Of a stretch of 9,023 nucleotides of DNA, positions 5,152-9,023 are shown piece after piece. The notes under the pieces were generated by a model, which had not been told where the DNA came from, did not search any database, and was given only the letters and a program-made list of their open reading frames with translations. The stretch lies in the NCBI GenBank assembly GCA_016844565.1, contig JAENJB010000081.1, forward strand, positions 1 to 9,023, in the 5' to 3' direction. Both the position numbers and the translations under genes were made by a program. Each line of letters opens with the position of its first letter. Position 1 is the stretch's first letter. The DNA comes from Dehalococcoidia bacterium (GTDB lineage Bacteria > Chloroflexota > Dehalococcoidia > JAENJB01).

Positions 5152-5568
5152 ATGAAAATTGCTGCCACTTTTGCCCGGGGTGGTGATGGTATGGTGGTGG
5201 CTACCCTCAACATCCAAAGGACAGACAATGACCCCTCACAACTCCTCATCAACGTGGATGGTGAGAAGGTAATGTTCACCACGGAAAGTAAAAGCCATAA
5301 GTTTCGTAAGAACTTCGCACCCAACGATACGAGTGGGGCAGGCAAATGGGCGCGAGAGGTTGTTGGCAGTATCAAGCAGCAGGTAGAGGTCCGCCGCATC
5401 GAGTTGCCAATAAAAAAGGAGGCCGGAGTGAAAGCATACTGCATGAAGTGCAGAACCAAAAGAGAGATCAAGAATCCAAAGCCGATAGTGATGAAGAACA
5501 AGCGTCCAGCCACTCAGGGTCTGTGTCCCGTCTGCGGCACCAAAATGTTCCGCATAGGCAAGAGCTGA
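5152..5568 (+). CDS. DUF5679 zinc-ribbon protein with extra N-terminal domain
   Basis: 138 residues from the ATG at 5152, which has AGGTGA eight bases upstream; an in-frame GTG at 5140 has no room for a binding site. The C-terminus (residues 94-138) is a DUF5679 domain: AYCMKC, then KREIKNPKPIVMKNKRPATQ, then CPVCG. The four cysteines 97, 100, 125 and 128 form a zinc ribbon. Residues 1-92 are a separate, predicted mostly beta then helical domain that I do not recognise (ARGGDGMVVATLNIQ..., ...GKWAREVVGSIKQQVEVRR). DUF5679 proteins are usually short stand-alone ribbons, so this is a fusion or a gene with two products. Within it AAGGAGG (5416-5422) lies 5 bases before an in-frame GTG at 5428 exactly at the domain boundary. 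Part of the gene is lower in GC than its neighbours. The function of DUF5679 is unknown. Confidence 0.85.
   Translation: MKIAATFARGGDGMVVATLNIQRTDNDPSQLLINVDGEKVMFTTESKSHKFRKNFAPNDTSGAGKWAREVVGSIKQQVEVRRIELPIKKEAGVKAYCMKCRTKREIKNPKPIVMKNKRPATQGLCPVCGTKMFRIGKS
5428..5568 (+). CDS. Possible stand-alone DUF5679 zinc ribbon from internal start
   Basis: A second in-frame start, GTG at 5428, follows the strongest ribosome binding site in this stretch (AAGGAGG with 5-base spacing, in an A-rich context). It would give a 46-residue product beginning MKAYCMKC and ending at the same stop. That is the size and start of the free-standing DUF5679 ribbons I know. It may be an alternative translation product of the longer gene, or the only real gene if the upstream domain is not expressed as a fusion. 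Confidence 0.5.
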   Translation: MKAYCMKCRTKREIKNPKPIVMKNKRPATQGLCPVCGTKMFRIGKS

Positions 5569-5570
5569 TT

Positions 5571-5646
5571 TGGTGCCCCCAACGGAATTCGAATCCGTGT
5601 TGACGGCTTGAAAGGCCGCTGTCCTAGTCCACTAGACGATGGGGGC
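5571..5646 (-). tRNA. tRNA-Glu (anticodon UUC)
   Basis: Read on the minus strand from 5646, the acceptor GCCCCCA pairs with TGGGGGC. The discriminator A (5574) and an encoded CCA (5573-5571) follow. The anticodon arm is GCGGC-CTTTCAA-GCCGT with anticodon TTC, decoding GAA/GAG. The T arm carries TTCGAAT and the D arm TCTAGTGGACTAGGA. All four stems form. It decodes glutamate in translation and, in bacteria with glutamyl-tRNA reductase, also feeds haem synthesis. Its 3' end is 2 bases from the stop codon of the converging DUF5679 gene. Confidence 0.97.
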
Positions 5647-5656
5647 GGGATTGGTA

Positions 5657-5685
5657 AGTATAGCAGAGCAGAAGCTAGGGGTAAA
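5657..5685 (-). promoter_or_regulatory. Sigma-70 promoter of tRNA-Glu
   Basis: On the minus strand, TTTACC (5685-5680) and TATACT (5662-5657) are separated by exactly 17 bases, matching -35 and -10 consensus at 4/6 and 5/6. The -10 ends 10 bases before the mature tRNA 5' end, so the 5' leader would be only a few bases long. The -35 and spacer overlap the last codons of argC. Confidence 0.65.
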
Positions 5686-6715
5686 CGGCTATGCCCTCAA
5701 GCCCGGTAGTCTCCGGGTAGCCAAGCATGAGGTTCATGTTCTGGATGGCCTGACCTGCCGCGCCTCTTACCAGATTGTCCAGACAGCTGATGACCACCAG
5801 CCTTCCCGTTCTCAGGTCCAGAGTAGGATAGATGAGGCACAGGTTGCTCCCCAGGGTATGCTTGGTCTGCGGTGGCACCTCCACCACTCTGGTGAACGGC
5901 TCCCCGCGGTAGAAGTCCTTATACAGCTGCCTCAGCTCATCCATGCCCTTCTCATCCGGTGAGAGCTTGCCCTTGACCAGCCGTGCATAGCACGAGCTCA
6001 GGATGCCCCTGGTCATGGGGACGAGATGAGGCACAAAGGTCAGGGCCAGTGATTCGCCGGGACGCTGGGTCTCCAACTCCTGGACTATCTCCGGCAGATG
6101 CCGGTGCCCTTCCAGGGAGTAGGCACAGACGCTTTCGTTGGCCTCAGCGAAATGGACATTGAGCCCCAGGGTACGACCGGCCCCGGAGATGCCCGACTTA
6201 CTGTCGACAATCACATCCGGCTCAATCAACCCCTCCCGAAGGGCAGGCGCCAGAGCCAGGATGGCAGAGACAGGGTAGCAGCCTGGGTTGGCGATCAACT
6301 GGGCCGAGGCCAGTTGTGAGCGGTGCAGCTCGGGCAGACCGTAGACGGCCTTCCTGAGCCATGGGAGCGACGGGTGCTGGAAATCGTACCAGCGTCGATA
6401 CAGGGCTGGGTCCTTCAACCGGAAATCAGCGCTGATGTCCACCACCTTGACTCCCTTTTCCAGGAGCGGTAGCACCTCCCCGGCGCTGGCCTTGTGGGGA
6501 AGGGCGGAGAAGGCGACATCCACATCGCCCAGCTCTTTTTCCAACGTCAGGCCCAACCCGGTCAAGTGAGGGAAGACCTGGCCCAAGCCTTGCCCGACAT
6601 TGCTTCGCCCGGTCACTGATACCAGACTCACTTTCGGGTGCTGATGGAGCAGGCGCGCCAACTCCGAGCCAGCATAGCCCGTCACATTGATAATGCCGAC
6701 TTTCACTTTAGCCAT
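5675..6715 (-). CDS. argC: N-acetyl-gamma-glutamyl-phosphate reductase
   Basis: 346 residues, the usual length for the family. Cytoplasmic enzyme for the third step of arginine synthesis: NADPH-dependent reduction of N-acetylglutamyl-5-phosphate to the semialdehyde. The N-terminal Rossmann motif is NVTGYAGSEL (residues 10-19). Catalytic Cys146 lies in ANPGCYPVS. A KSGISGAGR substrate loop follows (173-181), and the conserved GHRH is at 203-206. The C-terminal dimerisation domain is complete (about 310-346). The ATG at 6715 starts MAKVKVGI as in homologues; its ribosome binding site is weak (GAGAGAATTGGG). No other arg gene is in the window, so it is not seen in an arg cluster here. It is separated from the thiolase by 182 bases containing a repeat element. 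Transcription may run on into the tRNA-Glu. Confidence 0.96.
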   Translation of the reverse strand: MAKVKVGIINVTGYAGSELARLLHQHPKVSLVSVTGRSNVGQGLGQVFPHLTGLGLTLEKELGDVDVAFSALPHKASAGEVLPLLEKGVKVVDISADFRLKDPALYRRWYDFQHPSLPWLRKAVYGLPELHRSQLASAQLIANPGCYPVSAILALAPALREGLIEPDVIVDSKSGISGAGRTLGLNVHFAEANESVCAYSLEGHRHLPEIVQELETQRPGESLALTFVPHLVPMTRGILSSCYARLVKGKLSPDEKGMDELRQLYKDFYRGEPFTRVVEVPPQTKHTLGSNLCLIYPTLDLRTGRLVVISCLDNLVRGAAGQAIQNMNLMLGYPETTGLEGIAVYP

Positions 6716-6738
6716 AACCCAATTCTCTCAAACCATCG

Positions 6739-6847
6739 CTGTCATCGCGAGGCCATCAGCCGCAGGCTGAGGCCGTGGCGATCTCATCGACACACATGAA
6801 ATAGAGACGCTGAGATTGCTTCGTCGCTACGCTCCTCGCAATGACAG
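6739..6847. repeat. Inverted repeat element, family B copy 2
   Basis: The ends are CTGTCATCGCGAGG (6739-6752) and CCTCGCAATGACAG (6834-6847), inverted with one mismatch. Inner ends are GCGATCTCA (6778-6786) and TGAGATTGC (6811-6819). The left half has its own stem-loop, TCAGCC-GCA-GGCTGA flanked by GGCC on both sides. The right half carries the GAAGC...GCGTAGC-type core. The consensus ends are the same as those at 2465-2572, with different internal hairpins. The element is non-coding and fills most of the gap between the thiolase stop and the argC start. Confidence 0.8.
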
Positions 6848-6897
6848 AAATAAATAACCTCGCTTAAGAGGAACGGAGTCGCTTTTTGAATTCCCAC

Positions 6898-8076
6898 CTA
6901 CCTCTCCACAATCATAGATACGGCCTCGCCGCCGCCGAGGCAGAGGCTGGCCATCCCGCGCTTCGCCCCGCGCTGTTTCATGATGTTGAGCAGGGTAACG
7001 ACCAGTCTCGCTCCGCTGCAACCGATGGGATGCCCCAGGGCAATGGCCCCGCCGCGCAGGTTCACCTTGCCCTCATCTATCTTAAGCTGCCTCATGGTGG
7101 CCACTGTGGCCGACGCGAAGGCCTCGTTTATCTCGTGGACATCGATTTCTTTCTCTTCCAGACCCGCCTTTTTCAGCACCTTGGGGATAGAGAATATGGG
7201 CGCGGCCACCACCAGTTTGGTATCGATGCCCGCCGAGCCATAGGCTACCACCCTGCCAAGGGAAGGGATACCCAGCTTCGCGGCCTTGTCACCGTTCATC
7301 AGCACCACCGCCGCCGCTCCACCGCTTATCTTGGAGGAGTTGCCAGCGGTCACCGTGCCGTCCTTCTTGAACACCGACGGCAGCTTGCCGAGCTGCTCCA
7401 TGCTGGTCTCCCGCTGCGGCACCTCATCCCTGGTAAAAAGGACTGGAGGGCCTCTCTTCTGCGGTATCTCCACCGGATATATCTCCTCATCGAACTTGCC
7501 TTCGGCCCACGCCTTCTGGGCCTTCAGATATGAGTTGACAGCGAAGCGGTCCTGGTCCTCGCGGCTGACGTTGTATTTCTCGGCCACATTCTCCGACGTT
7601 ATCCCCATATGCCAGTCGTTCAGGATGTCGTATAAGCCATCGTGCACCATGCCGTCCACCAGCTTGCCATCCCATAGCCGGTAGCCCCCGCGGGCCTGAG
7701 GTAAATAGTACGGGGCCTGAAACATGTTCTCCATGCCGCCGGCCACGACCACGTCGGCGTCTCCCAGGGCTATCGCCTGGGTGCCGAGCATGATGGCCTT
7801 CAGACCGGAGCCGCAGACCTTGTTAATGGTCAGAGCGCCAACGTCAAAAGGCAGACCCGCCATGAGCATGGCCTGGCGGGCAGGGTTCTGGCCCAGACCG
7901 GTGGGCAGGACATTGCCCATGATGACCTCGTCCACATCCTCCTTAGCCAGTCGGGCGCGGCGGACGGCCTCCTGAATGACCGTCTTCCCCATCTCAAGGC
8001 AGGAGACGTCCTTCAATCCGCCACCGAAGTCGTCGATGGCAGTCCTCACACCGCTGACGATTACGACCTTGTTCAT
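6898..8076 (-). CDS. Acetyl-CoA C-acetyltransferase (thiolase II type)
   Basis: 392 residues, full length. Cytoplasmic enzyme that condenses two acetyl-CoA to acetoacetyl-CoA, or runs the reverse cleavage in short-chain fatty-acid or butyrate-type metabolism. Catalytic residues are in place: Cys88 in NKVCGSGLKA, Asn317 in HEINEAFA, His349 in GGAIALGHPIGCSG and Cys379 in ASLCLGGGEA. The methionine in HMGITSENVAEKYN is typical of short-chain biosynthetic thiolases. The ATG at 8076 lies 10 bases after the endonuclease III stop; a strong GGGAGGT lies inside the end of that gene but about 13 bases away, rather far. Physiological direction cannot be told because no hydroxyacyl-CoA dehydrogenase, HMG-CoA or CoA-transferase gene is adjacent. 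The usual TAGNASGINDGAAA loop is altered here to TAGNSSKISGGAAA. Confidence 0.95.
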   Translation of the reverse strand: MNKVVIVSGVRTAIDDFGGGLKDVSCLEMGKTVIQEAVRRARLAKEDVDEVIMGNVLPTGLGQNPARQAMLMAGLPFDVGALTINKVCGSGLKAIMLGTQAIALGDADVVVAGGMENMFQAPYYLPQARGGYRLWDGKLVDGMVHDGLYDILNDWHMGITSENVAEKYNVSREDQDRFAVNSYLKAQKAWAEGKFDEEIYPVEIPQKRGPPVLFTRDEVPQRETSMEQLGKLPSVFKKDGTVTAGNSSKISGGAAAVVLMNGDKAAKLGIPSLGRVVAYGSAGIDTKLVVAAPIFSIPKVLKKAGLEEKEIDVHEINEAFASATVATMRQLKIDEGKVNLRGGAIALGHPIGCSGARLVVTLLNIMKQRGAKRGMASLCLGGGEAVSMIVER

Positions 8077-8086
8077 ATCAGGTTAC

Positions 8087-8764
8087 TTAGACCTCCCTTT
8101 GCTTTTCTATCTGGAGCGCCCCGTAGGGGCAACCGATCAGTAACGGGCAGCGAGAACACTGCGGACGCTGAGCTTTGCAGAGGTGCCGCCCGTGCTCAAT
8201 CAGGAGCACATGGAACCGGTAGACGTCCTTCGCCGGAACCAGCCCACCTAGTATATCATGCGCCTTCTCGGCTGACACCTTCGGAAGCAGCATGCCCAGC
8301 CGGCTCGCCACCCGGTAGACGTGGGTGTCCACGGGCAGGGCCGGCTTGCCGAGAGAGAACAGCAGAACGCAGGCAGCCGTCTTCGGGCCGACTCCGGGCA
8401 GACGCCGCAGCCAGGCCCCGGCCCCCTCCTGCGGCAGATGTGCGAGGAAGTCCAGACTCAGCTCCCCCCGCTCACGCGATATCTTCTTCATCACAACCTT
8501 GATGCGCTCTGCCTTGACCCGCCCCAGCCCGCCGGGCTTGATGGCCTCCTCTATTGCAGCGGCGCCGGCCCCGGCCACCGCTTGCCAGGAGCCGAAGCGG
8601 GACCACAGGCGCCGGAAAGACTGGCGAGAGTTGACGTCAGAGGTGTTCTGAGAAAGGATGGTGAGAATAAGCTCGTCGAGGGGCGGCCTCCTGCGATCCG
8701 TCTGCGCCGGAACCGAAGGGTACTCATTCCCTAGCAGGGCTATTACCCGGGCGACGGAAAACAT
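8087..8764 (-). CDS. nth: Endonuclease III, DNA glycosylase/AP lyase
   Basis: 225 residues. Removes oxidised pyrimidines from DNA and nicks the abasic site in base excision repair. The helix-hairpin-helix is LPGVGPKTA (residues 122-130) with catalytic Lys128; Asp146 in VDTHVYR is the second catalytic residue. Four cysteines in the exact C-x6-C-x2-C-x5-C spacing (196, 203, 206, 212) bind the [4Fe-4S] cluster. The region LDELILTILSQNTSDVN at 29-45 is the family's N-terminal signature. The ATG at 8764 is one base after the stop of the upstream phosphatase gene (TGACATG), so translation is coupled. The thiolase starts 10 bases after its stop. Grouping of a repair enzyme with a phosphatase and a thiolase looks like operon packing rather than a pathway. 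Confidence 0.96.
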   Translation of the reverse strand: MFSVARVIALLGNEYPSVPAQTDRRRPPLDELILTILSQNTSDVNSRQSFRRLWSRFGSWQAVAGAGAAAIEEAIKPGGLGRVKAERIKVVMKKISRERGELSLDFLAHLPQEGAGAWLRRLPGVGPKTAACVLLFSLGKPALPVDTHVYRVASRLGMLLPKVSAEKAHDILGGLVPAKDVYRFHVLLIEHGRHLCKAQRPQCSRCPLLIGCPYGALQIEKQREV

Positions 8765-8765
8765 G

Positions 8766-9023
8766 TCAGGCCCCGAGGTCTCTCAGATGACAGGTATCGT
8801 TCATCCGCATGACGAATGACCTGTCCTCAGCGACCGAGAATATGTTGATGGCGCAAAGGTCCTGCTCCACCTGCCAGAAGCGGGAGTTGTCCAGCCCCAG
8901 AAAGAAAAGCGCCATCACCTTGCACACCACCTTGTGAGACACCAGCACCACTGTCTCGTCCTTGTAGCTCTCCCGCAGGCCCTTCAGGACCGAGTCCACC
9001 CTCTGCCTGACCTGGGCCAGACC
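8766..9023 (-). CDS. Histidine phosphatase (phosphoglycerate mutase-like), C-terminal part
   Basis: Only the last 85 residues are in the window; the 5' end lies beyond the right edge. The fragment contains a helix (VDSVLKGLRESY), then ETVVLVSHKVVCKVMALFFLG, the second catalytic-histidine strand of the family, then NSRFWQVEQDLCAINIF, as in broad-specificity and cobalamin-type phosphatases. The His is present, but it is followed by Lys where most members have Gly (SHG). The catalytic RHG motif near the N-terminus is outside the window, so activity cannot be judged. The substrate is unknown. The stop is one base before the nth start. Confidence 0.8.
   Translation of the reverse strand, partial: GLAQVRQRVDSVLKGLRESYKDETVVLVSHKVVCKVMALFFLGLDNSRFWQVEQDLCAINIFSVAEDRSFVMRMNDTCHLRDLGA

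Noticed and set aside
6850..6880. CCTC...GAGG dyad as a terminator for the thiolase operon
   Set aside because: The stem is only about 4 bp and the nearest T run is on the wrong strand for the thiolase transcript.
6886..7533. 215-codon plus-strand frame opposite the thiolase
   Set aside because: It is rich in His and Arg with no recognisable motif, a shadow of a GC-rich coding strand; the thiolase has every catalytic residue on the minus strand.
8321..8734. 137-codon plus-strand frame opposite nth
   Set aside because: It is Pro/Arg/Gly-rich shadow sequence; nth on the other strand is complete.

Overview
The window reads as bacterial chromosome of moderately high GC, most likely from a Dehalococcoidia-type Chloroflexota genome, probably an uncultured lineage. 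This is an inference from four things. An ECF sigma factor is paired with a DUF5667 membrane protein. A RimI-type acetyltransferase carries the long internal insertion I associate with that class. A DUF5679 zinc-ribbon is present. Intergenic repeats with ends GTCATTGCGAG and CCGTTCGTGGTGAGC also occur. No phage, plasmid, CRISPR or insertion sequence is visible; this is ordinary chromosomal background with several odd spots.

Layout. Bases 1-755 (minus): a 38-codon small gene followed by a secreted repeat protein that runs off the left edge. Bases 830-858: an intrinsic terminator for the minus strand, then an inverted REP pair (877-956). Bases 976-2329 (minus): a two-gene operon of ECF sigma factor and a DUF5667 membrane protein, the likely anti-sigma partner, overlapping by 80 bases. 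Bases 2465-2572: a second inverted repeat element, in the divergent gap. Bases 2666-5017 (plus): a RimI-like acetyltransferase broken by a frameshift, an unrecognised helical protein, a small four-cysteine protein and a rhomboid protease. Bases 5152-5568 (plus): a DUF5679 zinc-ribbon protein with an extra N-terminal domain and a strong internal start site. Bases 5571-5646 (minus): tRNA-Glu(UUC). Bases 5675-6715 (minus): argC. Bases 6739-6847: another copy of the second repeat family. Bases 6898-9023 (minus): a tight cluster of histidine phosphatase (partial), endonuclease III and acetyl-CoA acetyltransferase.

How the genes relate. The sigma/DUF5667 pair looks like a self-contained envelope-sensing switch. 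The small gene and secreted repeat protein lie directly downstream but beyond a terminator, so they need their own promoter and could be targets of the switch; this is untested. The other genes are mostly housekeeping: arginine synthesis, base excision repair, acetoacetyl-CoA chemistry, membrane proteolysis and translation.

No clear new defence or mobile system was found. The items most worth checking are the internal start in the DUF5679 gene, the doubly damaged rimI, the 38-residue gene, the long sigma/anti-sigma overlap and the two repeat families.
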